The position numbers and the translations under genes are program-made. From a bacterium (Candidatus Ratteibacteria) CG_4_9_14_3_um_filter_41_21 (GTDB lineage Bacteria; Ratteibacteria; UBA8468): a stretch of 5,638 bases of DNA. Below the pieces are notes generated by a model, which worked only from the letters and a program-made list of their open reading frames with translations, made no database searches and was not told where the DNA came from. This document shows, in pieces, positions 1 to 5,563 of the stretch (position 1 is the stretch's first letter; each line of letters opens with the position of its first letter). The stretch spans positions 6,572-12,209 of the forward strand of contig PFWI01000118.1 in assembly GCA_002791075.1 (NCBI GenBank). Direction: 5' to 3'.

Positions 1-30
1 GTAAACTCTGCCACTACATTCTATGCTTTT

Positions 31-114
31 AATCTGCGAACATCTGCGTTAATCTGCGTCCGAATTTTTATGTCTTTCTTGGTGCTCTTTGAGACTTGGT
101 GTCTTGGTGGTGAA
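31..114. repeat. Dispersed repeat, left copy
   Basis: The region begins with three ATCTGCG words at 32-38, 42-48 and 52-58, exactly 10 bp apart. It ends with a GGTGTCTTGG-containing block at 93-114 whose 22 bases recur as a perfect reverse complement at 5617-5638, the right edge of the window. The block ends 27 bases before the leuS ATG. The left and inner limits of the repeat are uncertain, because only the 22 bases have a second copy here. From memory, related CACCAAGACACCAAG and ATCTGCG sequences recur in environmental bacterial genomes; I could not verify this. Confidence 0.65.
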
Positions 115-141
115 GTTTTTAATTAAATTGGATTGGCTAAA

Positions 142-2652
142 ATGGAATATGATTTTGCGAAAGTAGAGAAAAAGTGGCAAAAATACTGGGAGAAAAAAAA
201 TCTTTTTTCCGCCAGCTCGGATAAGGAAAAGCCAAAAACGTACATCTTGATTGAATTCCCTTATCCTTCCGGAGAAGGACTGCATGTCGGACATTGCCGC
301 AGTTATTCTGCTCTGGATGCTGTCGCCCGTAAAAAAAGGATGGAAGGTTATAATGTTTTATACCCCATCGGCTGGGACGCTTTTGGTTTGCCCACCGAGA
401 ATTATGCGCTTAAAACCGGTGTGCATCCGAAAATTGCCACTGAGAAAAATATTGCTAATTTCAAAAAAAGTCTTAAATCCCTGGGTATTTCTTTTGATTG
501 GAACCGGGAGATTAATACCACGGACCCAAAATATTATAAATGGACCCAATGGATTTTTCTTCAATTCTTTAAAAAAGGACTGGCTTACCAAGCCGAAATT
601 CCCATTAATTGGTGCCCTTCTTGTAAAATCGGCCTGGCTAATGAAGAGGTGGTTGAAGGTAAGTGCGAAAGATGCGAAAGCGAAGTAAAAAGAGAAAAAC
701 GCAAACAATGGATGTTAAAAATTACTAAATACGCTGACCGTTTAATTGAAGATTTAAATGGGCTTAATTATCTGGAGAAAATAAAAGCCCAGCAAATTAA
801 CTGGATTGGTAAAAGTTATGGCACGGAAATTGATTTTAAAGTAGAAAATTGTGAAAATATAATTAAAGTTTTTACTACCAGAACCGACACTATTTTTGGG
901 GTAACCGCAGTGGTGTTGGCTCCGGAACATCCTCTCGTTGCCTCCCTCCTCAGAATTCAGAATTCAGAATTAAGAATTAAGAATTACGGAGAGGTTAAAA
1001 CTTATATTGAACAATCAAAGGAAAAAAGTGAGTTTGAAAGGACGCAATTAGCCAAAGAGAAAACCGGCATTGAGTTAAAGGGTATCAGGGCAATAAATCC
1101 GCTTAATTCCGAAAGAGTTCCGGTTTGGGTGGGAGATTATGTCGTAGGCACTTACGGCGGAGGAGCGGTAATGGTTGTTCCGGCTCACGATTACCGGGAT
1201 TACGATTTTGCCAAAAAATATGGCCTGAAAATCCGGGAGGTTGTTGCCGGGGGAAATATTTCCCAGGAGGCTTTTACGGACTACGGGGTTTTGATTAATT
1301 CCGGAAAGTTTAATCAATTATCCTCCCAAGAAGCCCAAGAAAAAATTACTGATTGGTTGGAAAAAAAAGGCTCGGGCAGAAAAAAAATTCAATACAAACT
1401 CCGGGATTGGGTATTTTCCCGCCAGCACTACTGGGGCGAACCAATACCCATTGTTTACTGTAGAAGATGCTGGGAGAATCAATCCCTGATTAAATCAGGG
1501 ACAAAATCGAGGTTGAACTATGATTATACAATCATTAAAGGAAAAGAATATATGATTGTTCCCGTACCGGAGAAAGATTTACCGGTTGAGCTTCCTTATG
1601 TAGAGAAATATCAACCAACCGGCACCGGTGAATCTCCTCTGGCAAACCTTAAGGAATGGGTTAACGTAAATTGTCCAAAATGCGGAGGACCGGCAAAAAG
1701 AGAAACTGATACGATGCCCAATTGGGCAGGCTCCAATTGGTATTTTATGCGTTATACTGACCCTGAAAACGAAAACTCCTTGGCGAACCAAGAAAAGTTG
1801 AAATACTGGATGCCGGTTGATTGGTATAACGGGGGTATGGAGCACACTACTTTGCATCTTCTGTATTCTCGTTTTTGTTATAAATTCCTTTATGACATCG
1901 GAATCGCTCCAACCAAAGAACCTTACCAAAAAAGAACTGCACACGGCATGGTCCTGGCTGAAGATGGCCGAAAAATGTCAAAATCTTTTGGAAACGTAAT
2001 TAACCCTGAAAAGATTATAAAAGCTTATGGAGCAGATACCCTGCGAATTTACGAAATGTTTATGGGGCCGTTTGACCAAACCATTGCCTGGAATGCCCAG
2101 GGAGTAAAAGGATGTTATAGATTTCTTCAGCGGGTTTGGGAATTAGTTTTAGACTGGAGCAAAGATAAAAATAAAACGAGCAGTTCAAAGGTAATAAAAG
2201 CAGTACACCAACTCAACAAAAAAATTAATGATGATTTAGAAAAGGCAAAATTTAATACGCCTATTGCCGCTTTTATGGAATTTATTAATTTTGCACTAAG
2301 GAATAAAAAAGGAATCGGGAGAGATGCAATTGAAAGGATGTTAAAATTGTTAGCCCCGTTTGCTCCTCATCTAACGGAAGAACTCTGGGAAAGGATTGGA
2401 AATTCGCCCTCTATCTTTTCCCATTCCTATCCCCAGTATGATAAGAAATGCACCCTCGCGGAAGAAATTACTCTGATTGTTCAAATTGACGGAAAACTGA
2501 GAGCAAGATTAAAATTACCTTTCAACCTTACTGAAGACAAGATAAAAGAGAAAATTCTTACCGACCGAAGGGTTCAAAACTTCCTTGCTGGAAAAAAGAT
2601 TAAAAAAACTATTTTTCTCGTTAATCGCCTAATTAATCTGGTTACCAGATAA
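142..2652 (+). CDS. leuS: Leucyl-tRNA synthetase, class I, complete
   Basis: This enzyme attaches leucine to tRNA-Leu in the cytoplasm using ATP. Numbering is from the ATG at 142 (836 residues; E. coli LeuRS has about 860). The N-terminus MEYDFAKVEKKWQKYW is typical of the family. HVGH (48-51) is the HIGH signature and KMSKS (611-615) the second ATP-binding signature. A zinc ribbon has Cys158, 161, 175 and 178; a second four-Cys set is at 440, 443, 511 and 514. The CP1 editing domain has the threonine-rich motif TTRTDT (245-250) and HDYRD (349-353), whose Asp350 matches the editing-site Asp. The C-terminus (VQIDGKLRARL, ending VNRLINLVTR) is intact. An in-frame TTG at 133 would add three residues; the ATG fits homologues better, though neither has a clear Shine-Dalgarno site. 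Two repeat-derived stretches lie inside the gene, at 952-986 and 1483-1501. No frameshift or lost catalytic motif is seen. Confidence 0.97.
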   Translation: MEYDFAKVEKKWQKYWEKKNLFSASSDKEKPKTYILIEFPYPSGEGLHVGHCRSYSALDAVARKKRMEGYNVLYPIGWDAFGLPTENYALKTGVHPKIATEKNIANFKKSLKSLGISFDWNREINTTDPKYYKWTQWIFLQFFKKGLAYQAEIPINWCPSCKIGLANEEVVEGKCERCESEVKREKRKQWMLKITKYADRLIEDLNGLNYLEKIKAQQINWIGKSYGTEIDFKVENCENIIKVFTTRTDTIFGVTAVVLAPEHPLVASLLRIQNSELRIKNYGEVKTYIEQSKEKSEFERTQLAKEKTGIELKGIRAINPLNSERVPVWVGDYVVGTYGGGAVMVVPAHDYRDYDFAKKYGLKIREVVAGGNISQEAFTDYGVLINSGKFNQLSSQEAQEKITDWLEKKGSGRKKIQYKLRDWVFSRQHYWGEPIPIVYCRRCWENQSLIKSGTKSRLNYDYTIIKGKEYMIVPVPEKDLPVELPYVEKYQPTGTGESPLANLKEWVNVNCPKCGGPAKRETDTMPNWAGSNWYFMRYTDPENENSLANQEKLKYWMPVDWYNGGMEHTTLHLLYSRFCYKFLYDIGIAPTKEPYQKRTAHGMVLAEDGRKMSKSFGNVINPEKIIKAYGADTLRIYEMFMGPFDQTIAWNAQGVKGCYRFLQRVWELVLDWSKDKNKTSSSKVIKAVHQLNKKINDDLEKAKFNTPIAAFMEFINFALRNKKGIGRDAIERMLKLLAPFAPHLTEELWERIGNSPSIFSHSYPQYDKKCTLAEEITLIVQIDGKLRARLKLPFNLTEDKIKEKILTDRRVQNFLAGKKIKKTIFLVNRLINLVTR
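952..986 (+). repeat. Five tandem AGAATTM heptamers inside leuS
   Basis: Five uninterrupted 7-bp units run AGAATTC, AGAATTC, AGAATTA, AGAATTA, AGAATTA. Read in the leuS frame, three units make seven codons, giving RIQNSEL followed by RIKNY (residues 271-282). They lie just after the conserved APEHPL segment of the CP1 editing domain, where LeuRS sequences vary. The frame stays open through the array. Confidence 0.9.
1483..1501. repeat. 19-bp palindrome inside leuS
   Basis: TCCCTGATT and AATCAGGGA are perfect 9-bp inverted arms separated by a single A. The palindrome is translated as SLIKSG plus the first base of the next codon (residues 448-453). It sits just after the CRRC half of the second zinc-binding module and before the conserved VPVPEKDLPV segment. 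It resembles a small palindromic repeat inserted in frame. Confidence 0.8.
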
Positions 2653-2677
2653 ATGTTCGCTCAGCACATATAGCGCT

Positions 2678-2756
2678 GTCATTGCGAGAAGTCCGCTCTT
2701 CTAGCGGACGACGTGGCAATCTCGAGATTGCTTCGGAATAAATCCCTCGCAACGAC
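2678..2756. repeat. 79-bp palindromic intergenic element (GTCATTGCGAG type)
   Basis: The outer arms GTCATTGCGAG (2678-2688) and CTCGCAACGAC (2746-2756) pair at 10 of 11 positions. Inside are a hairpin with 7-bp arms GTCCGCT/AGCGGAC (2691-2697 and 2703-2709) and a perfect 16-bp self-complementary stretch, GCAATCTCGAGATTGC (2716-2731). It fills most of the gap between the convergent leuS and small membrane protein genes. From memory, elements beginning GTCATTGCGAG and ending CTCGCAATGAC are dispersed in many unrelated bacterial genomes; this copy appears slightly diverged at its right arm. Confidence 0.8.
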
Positions 2757-2771
2757 TCCGTCGGATTTATT
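2737..2771. terminator. Possible bidirectional terminator dyad
   Basis: AATAAATCC (2737-2745) and GGATTTATT (2763-2771) form a 9-bp stem around a 17-base interval that contains the smaller dyad CGAC/GTCG. It lies between the ends of two convergent genes. The right arm covers the TAA stop (2767-2769) of the minus-strand gene. On the plus strand it is followed by a pyrimidine-rich tract rather than a clean run of T, so it is a weak match to an intrinsic terminator. Confidence 0.35.
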
Positions 2772-3003
2772 TATTCTCTTCCTTCTTTTCTTCTTCTTTC
2801 TTCTCTGGTTTCTCAGTCTTCTCCTTCTTCTCGGCAATTTTATCTTTGAGATCGCTTATCCCGGAAGCAATTGCTACTGCTCCGCCAAGAATGCCAAAGA
2901 TGGGAAGAAGCGCCATCAATCCTTTGACAAAATAACCCCACCAGCCAATAATACCCCATACACCCAAAACAGCTACTACTATCCCACCAATTAAAGCCCA
3001 CAT
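2767..3003 (-). CDS. Small two-TM membrane protein with Lys/Glu-rich tail
   Basis: This 78-residue protein of unknown function starts at ATG 3003 and is very likely expressed. A perfect AGGAGG (3011-3016) lies 7 bases upstream of the start, with a promoter behind it. Two hydrophobic segments, about residues 3-20 and 27-48, are separated by GWWGYFVKG, giving a hairpin in the membrane. Residues 52-78 are almost entirely Lys and Glu with a few Pro and Thr, probably a flexible cytoplasmic tail. There is no signal peptide, no cysteine and no enzymatic motif. The pattern of a first helix, WW, then G..P before a second glycine-rich helix recalls small magnetosome proteins of the MamI type and similar short proteins in uncultured bacteria. 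That resemblance is from memory and does not imply magnetosomes. The gene is monocistronic, convergent with leuS. Confidence 0.85.
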   Translation of the reverse strand: MWALIGGIVVAVLGVWGIIGWWGYFVKGLMALLPIFGILGGAVAIASGISDLKDKIAEKKEKTEKPEKKEEEKKEENK

Positions 3004-3010
3004 CTTTGCT

Positions 3011-3016
3011 CCTCCT
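3011..3016 (-). promoter_or_regulatory. Strong Shine-Dalgarno for the small membrane protein
   Basis: AGGAGG on the minus strand is separated from the ATG by 7 bases. It is the only strong ribosome-binding site in the window and fixes this start. Confidence 0.9.
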
Positions 3017-3053
3017 TTTTTCTTTTTACTTCTTTCTTCTATTTATTTTTACC

Positions 3054-3082
3054 AGTTTAAACTATTTTTTTAAAATTGTCAA
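3054..3082 (-). promoter_or_regulatory. Sigma-70-type promoter for the small membrane protein
   Basis: On the minus strand a perfect -35 TTGACA (3077-3082) is followed by a 17-base spacer and a -10 TAAACT (3054-3059, 4 of 6 to TATAAT). Transcription should start near 3047, giving a leader of roughly 44 bases that holds the AGGAGG site. The spacer is A/T-rich. Confidence 0.7.
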
Positions 3083-3139
3083 ATGAGACTCGGGCAATTT
3101 CTTAGGCGGCACGCCCCTCTGTATCTCCCCGCTAATCAG

Positions 3140-3153
3140 AAGAGATAACTGGA
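3140..3153. repeat. 14-bp inverted repeat, left arm
   Basis: AAGAGATAACTGGA is the exact reverse complement of 3428-3441. The two arms delimit a 302-bp block downstream of the mscS-family gene. No matching short direct repeats flank the pair, so a target-site duplication is not evident. Confidence 0.8.
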
Positions 3154-3183
3154 GTTTAGAAGCGAGTGGGCGGTTATGCCGCA

Positions 3184-3232
3184 CCCAGCACTTATTTCGG
3201 AAACCCTCACTACCCCTGGAATAAGTGCTGGG
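3184..3232. repeat. Large 13-bp-stem inverted repeat
   Basis: CCCAGCACTTATT (3184-3196) pairs perfectly with AATAAGTGCTGGG (3220-3232) across a 23-base loop. Neither strand has a T-run after the stem, so it is not a standard intrinsic terminator. Confidence 0.85.
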
Positions 3233-3359
3233 GAGGAATAAAAAAGCGCCAGCCGGATAAATTTAAATTAGCGAGGCTAAATTGCGCTACTAATCTATAC
3301 GCTTACTTTGTAGCAATATGCGTAAGATAACTTCCATATTAAGCTTGTAGCAACAGCCT

Positions 3360-3404
3360 CGCACTACATCTTAGTTCTACGTAGTGCGAACCTTTCAGGT
3401 TCGC
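3360..3404. repeat. Two overlapping hairpins sharing GCG
   Basis: CGCACTAC (3360-3367) pairs with GTAGTGCG (3381-3388), and GCGAACCT (3386-3393) pairs with AGGTTCGC (3397-3404) around a TTC loop. The two stems share bases 3386-3388, so in RNA they compete for those bases. The second looks like a compact REP-type palindrome. Confidence 0.75.
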
Positions 3405-3427
3405 CAAAAAAGGAAATTCCTATACAT

Positions 3428-3441
3428 TCCAGTTATCTCTT
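3428..3441. repeat. 14-bp inverted repeat, right arm
   Basis: TCCAGTTATCTCTT is the reverse complement of 3140-3153. Its right end overlaps the first two bases of the TAA stop (3440-3442) of the MscS-family gene. Confidence 0.8.
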
Positions 3442-4492
3442 ACCTCGCCTCCTTAATATGAATATCCTGCTGCGGGAAGGGAATTTCAATTTTTTCTTCT
3501 TCAAACCTCTTTTTTATCTGCATATTAAGTTCATCATTGATTCTAAATTTATCCTTGAAACTGTCAATCCAGCAAATTGAGAGAAGGTTAAGCGAAGAAT
3601 TCCCAAATTCAGTAAAGTAAACTATTGGTCCTGGTTCCTTCTTCACTTCCGGATGGGAAAGAGAAACTTCTACTAAAATTTTCTTTACCCGGTCTAAATC
3701 GGTTCCATAGGCGACGGAGACCTTTTGCCTGATTGCTAACTTTGGGTCTGGATAACTATAATTGATTATCTTACTCTTGGCAATTTCGGCATTGGGAATA
3801 ACGATAAGAGTATTCGCGAAGGAAAGAATTTTGGTGCTCCGTAATCCTATTTCGTAAACATCCCCGATTTCTCCGGAACTCAATTCAATTCTATCTCCCA
3901 CACCAAATGGTCGGTCAACCAGGAGGGTAAAACTGGCAAACATATTGGCTAAACTGTCCTGAGCCGCAAGCGCTATCGCCAAAGAGGCAACGCCTGCCGT
4001 GGCCAAAAATCCGGTAATGTTGATTTTAAAATGGGAAAGAACAATGGTGAGAACGATGAAGACAATGACTATTTTCATTATGCGGGAGAAGAGAGGAATA
4101 AACTGGTCGTCAAATTTTGACTTGGTTTTTGCGGCAATCTCCTTCAGATACCAGTCGCAGAACGCTTTTATAAAAGCATAGGCAAGATAAGAAATTATTA
4201 AAACCAGAGCGATAAAGAAAGTCCCGTTACCGACCTTGACGATGACCAAATTTTCTATCCCGGGAATCTTCTCAGTTATTCTTTTAAAGACAAAGAAAAA
4301 GCCAATAATGGTAATAGTAAAATAGACGGGTTTTTGAATTGCTTGCAAGATTGTTAAATCAAGTTTGGTCCTGGTCTTTTTTGCAATTCTGATAAAAACC
4401 AGTTGCCAGATTAACTTGATAAAAGAGGCAAAAAGAACTACTGCAGCTAAAAGAATAATTGATATAATTGTTTCCTTAATAATTGGCGTCAT
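3440..4492 (-). CDS. MscS-family mechanosensitive ion channel
   Basis: This 350-residue inner-membrane channel likely opens under membrane tension to release solutes during osmotic downshock. Hydrophobic segments lie at about 8-35, 56-70, 90-112 and 137-157, followed by the pore-lining helix at about 160-190 (GFLATAGVASLAIALAAQDS), rich in small Gly/Ala residues as in the MscS pore. The junction LVDRPFGVGDRIEL (191-204) leads into the beta domain, with the conserved IPN at 232-234. The alpha/beta domain ends with IPFPQQDIHI (337-346), the usual MscS C-terminus, so the protein is complete. E. coli MscS has 286 residues and three TM helices; this one has about two extra N-terminal helices, common in the wider family. 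The ATG overlaps the upstream stop as ATGA and there is no strong Shine-Dalgarno site, which suggests translational coupling. The ion or solute preference cannot be read from the sequence. Confidence 0.95.
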   Translation of the reverse strand: MTPIIKETIISIILLAAVVLFASFIKLIWQLVFIRIAKKTRTKLDLTILQAIQKPVYFTITIIGFFFVFKRITEKIPGIENLVIVKVGNGTFFIALVLIISYLAYAFIKAFCDWYLKEIAAKTKSKFDDQFIPLFSRIMKIVIVFIVLTIVLSHFKINITGFLATAGVASLAIALAAQDSLANMFASFTLLVDRPFGVGDRIELSSGEIGDVYEIGLRSTKILSFANTLIVIPNAEIAKSKIINYSYPDPKLAIRQKVSVAYGTDLDRVKKILVEVSLSHPEVKKEPGPIVYFTEFGNSSLNLLSICWIDSFKDKFRINDELNMQIKKRFEEEKIEIPFPQQDIHIKEAR

Positions 4493-5526
4493 CTTGCTAA
4501 ACTCTTATCATTTAGAACAGTTTCCTTTCCAATTTTATTATACGCTCCGATAAGACAATCCCTGCCAATGATGGCATTTTCAATTTCTACTTTCTCTTTA
4601 ATTCTGGTATTGGCAAAAATAATACAATCAGCTAATTTTGCCTCCTTTCCTACCTGGCAATTATCCCCGAGCACTACACTCCCGTTAATCCAGACATCAT
4701 CTTCAACAATCACGTTTTTGCCGCAGACTAACTTACCTTTGATTTTAAGATTCCCGGAAATTTTGCTGCCCTTCCCGGCAATGAGAGCCCCTTTTTTTCT
4801 GCCGGAAATTGGATACTTCAATCTACCGTTGAGAATATCGGATGAGACGTCAAGATATTTCTCAGGGGTTCCCAAATCTTGCCAATACCCGGAATGGATA
4901 TAGCCAAAGAGCCGCTTCCCCTTTTTAAGAAGTTGGGGGAATAGTTCTCTTTCTAAGGAATACTCAACTCCATTAGGAATAAAATTTAGCAGTTCCGGTT
5001 CAAAAAGATAAAATCCGGCATTAATGGTGTTGGTAGTTATCTCCGAGAATTTTGGTTTTTCCAGAAAACTTAAGATTCTGCCATCCTTACTGGTTTTTAC
5101 CAGACCATAGGCACTGGGATCAGCCACCGGGAAAAGAGTCATGGTGAGATCACTCTTATGCTTTTGGTGAAAATCAAGCATATCTTCCAAATCAACGTCC
5201 GCAATAATATCGCTATTGGAGATAAAGGTTTTTTCTTTAATGAATTTCTCGCTATTTTTTACTCCTCCGCCGGTTCCTAATCGTTTCTTTTCAAGAGCAT
5301 AGGTAATTTTCACTCCATATTTCTTGCCATTACCAAAATAATCAGAGATTTGCTCACGGAGATAAGAGATGGAAAGAATAATCTCTTTAGCCCCATATTT
5401 TCTAAATAGTTCAATCTGATAAAGCAAAAGGGGCTTATTTACCAAAGGAAGGAGTGGCTTGGGAGTAGTAAACGTCAACGGTCTGAGCCTGCTCCCTAAC
5501 CCTCCCGCCAAAATTAAAGCTTGCAT
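4489..5526 (-). CDS. GDP-mannose pyrophosphorylase-like nucleotidyltransferase
   Basis: This 345-residue enzyme likely joins a sugar 1-phosphate to a nucleotide, giving an NDP-sugar (probably GDP-mannose) plus pyrophosphate, for cell-surface glycans. Numbering is from the ATG at 5526. The N-terminal Rossmann-like domain has GGLGSRLRPLT (8-18) and PKPLLPL (22-28), then GTGGG (84-88), the metal-binding SNSD (103-106), FLEKP (154-158) and NAGFYLF (169-175). SLERELFPQL and GYWQDLGTPEKYL follow the mannose-1-phosphate guanylyltransferase pattern rather than glucose or GlcNAc enzymes. Residues from about 249 to 340 are imperfect hexapeptide repeats, a left-handed beta-helix. Glucose-1-phosphate thymidylyl- or uridylyltransferase is the main alternative. 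An in-frame TTG lies one codon upstream at 5529. It is the first gene of an operon with the MscS-family channel. Confidence 0.9.
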   Translation of the reverse strand: MQALILAGGLGSRLRPLTFTTPKPLLPLVNKPLLLYQIELFRKYGAKEIILSISYLREQISDYFGNGKKYGVKITYALEKKRLGTGGGVKNSEKFIKEKTFISNSDIIADVDLEDMLDFHQKHKSDLTMTLFPVADPSAYGLVKTSKDGRILSFLEKPKFSEITTNTINAGFYLFEPELLNFIPNGVEYSLERELFPQLLKKGKRLFGYIHSGYWQDLGTPEKYLDVSSDILNGRLKYPISGRKKGALIAGKGSKISGNLKIKGKLVCGKNVIVEDDVWINGSVVLGDNCQVGKEAKLADCIIFANTRIKEKVEIENAIIGRDCLIGAYNKIGKETVLNDKSLAR

Positions 5527-5534
5527 CAATTTTC

Positions 5535-5563
5535 ATTTTAACCTCAAAAGGTCAGATTGTCAA
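5535..5563 (-). promoter_or_regulatory. Promoter of the nucleotidyltransferase-MscS operon
   Basis: On the minus strand, -35 TTGACA (5558-5563, perfect), a 17-base spacer, and -10 TAAAAT (5535-5540, 5 of 6). Only 8 bases separate the -10 from the ATG at 5526, so transcription should start within a few bases of the start codon. There is no Shine-Dalgarno site in that gap, which fits a leaderless message. Confidence 0.75.

Larger units (their letters stand above)
3083..3439. other. Gene-free region rich in inverted repeats
   Basis: I see no convincing gene here. The stretch holds many dyads: a 13-bp inverted repeat (3184-3196/3220-3232), GCGAGGCT/AGCCTCGC (3271-3278/3355-3362), CGCACTAC/GTAGTGCG (3360-3367/3381-3388) and GCGAACCT/AGGTTCGC (3386-3393/3397-3404). 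There is also a direct repeat TTGTAGCAA at 3308-3316 and 3345-3353. A 14-bp inverted repeat brackets most of it. It does not match tRNA, tmRNA, RNase P RNA, SRP RNA or a riboswitch that I recognise. It may be a structured RNA, a cluster of REP-like repeats, or a decayed mobile element. Confidence 0.6.

Noticed and set aside
95..143. Promoter for leuS
   Set aside because: TTTAAT (118-123) and TAAAAT (138-143) look like -10 boxes, but neither has a good -35 at the right distance, and the second overlaps the ATG. No promoter could be supported.
358..708. Open frame on the minus strand within leuS
   Set aside because: It is antisense to well-conserved LeuRS sequence, has no recognisable domain or ribosome-binding site, and is explained as a shadow. 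The same holds for the frames at 49-294, 251-688, 1075-1317, 1579-1944 and 1817-1999.
952..986. CRISPR or satellite array
   Set aside because: The units are 7 bp with no spacers and are translated within leuS, so it is a simple tandem repeat.
2713..2994. 93-codon plus-strand frame opposite the small membrane protein
   Set aside because: It starts inside the palindromic repeat and its composition is the mirror of the Lys/Glu tail and TM segments. The minus-strand gene has the promoter and Shine-Dalgarno site.
3083..3241. Two short in-register plus-strand frames (21 codons from ATG 3083, then 30 codons after a TAA at 3146)
   Set aside because: They could suggest a broken gene, but there is no Shine-Dalgarno site, no recognised domain, and the frame runs through an inverted-repeat stem. 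Chance opening is the simpler view.
3386..3404. T-arm-like sequence AGGTTCGC suggesting a tRNA
   Set aside because: It is one half of a perfect hairpin and there is no acceptor stem, anticodon arm or D arm around it.
3083..3439. tmRNA, RNase P RNA, SRP RNA or a known riboswitch
   Set aside because: None of the conserved core motifs that I know for these RNAs is present on either strand.
4489..4491. TGA read as glycine, as in Gracilibacteria
   Set aside because: The TGA ends a protein of normal family length and overlaps the next start as ATGA, a typical operon junction under the standard code.
4568..4903. 111-codon plus-strand frame inside the nucleotidyltransferase gene
   Set aside because: It is antisense to the hexapeptide-repeat domain. 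The repeat periodicity keeps the opposite strand open; there is no independent evidence for a gene.
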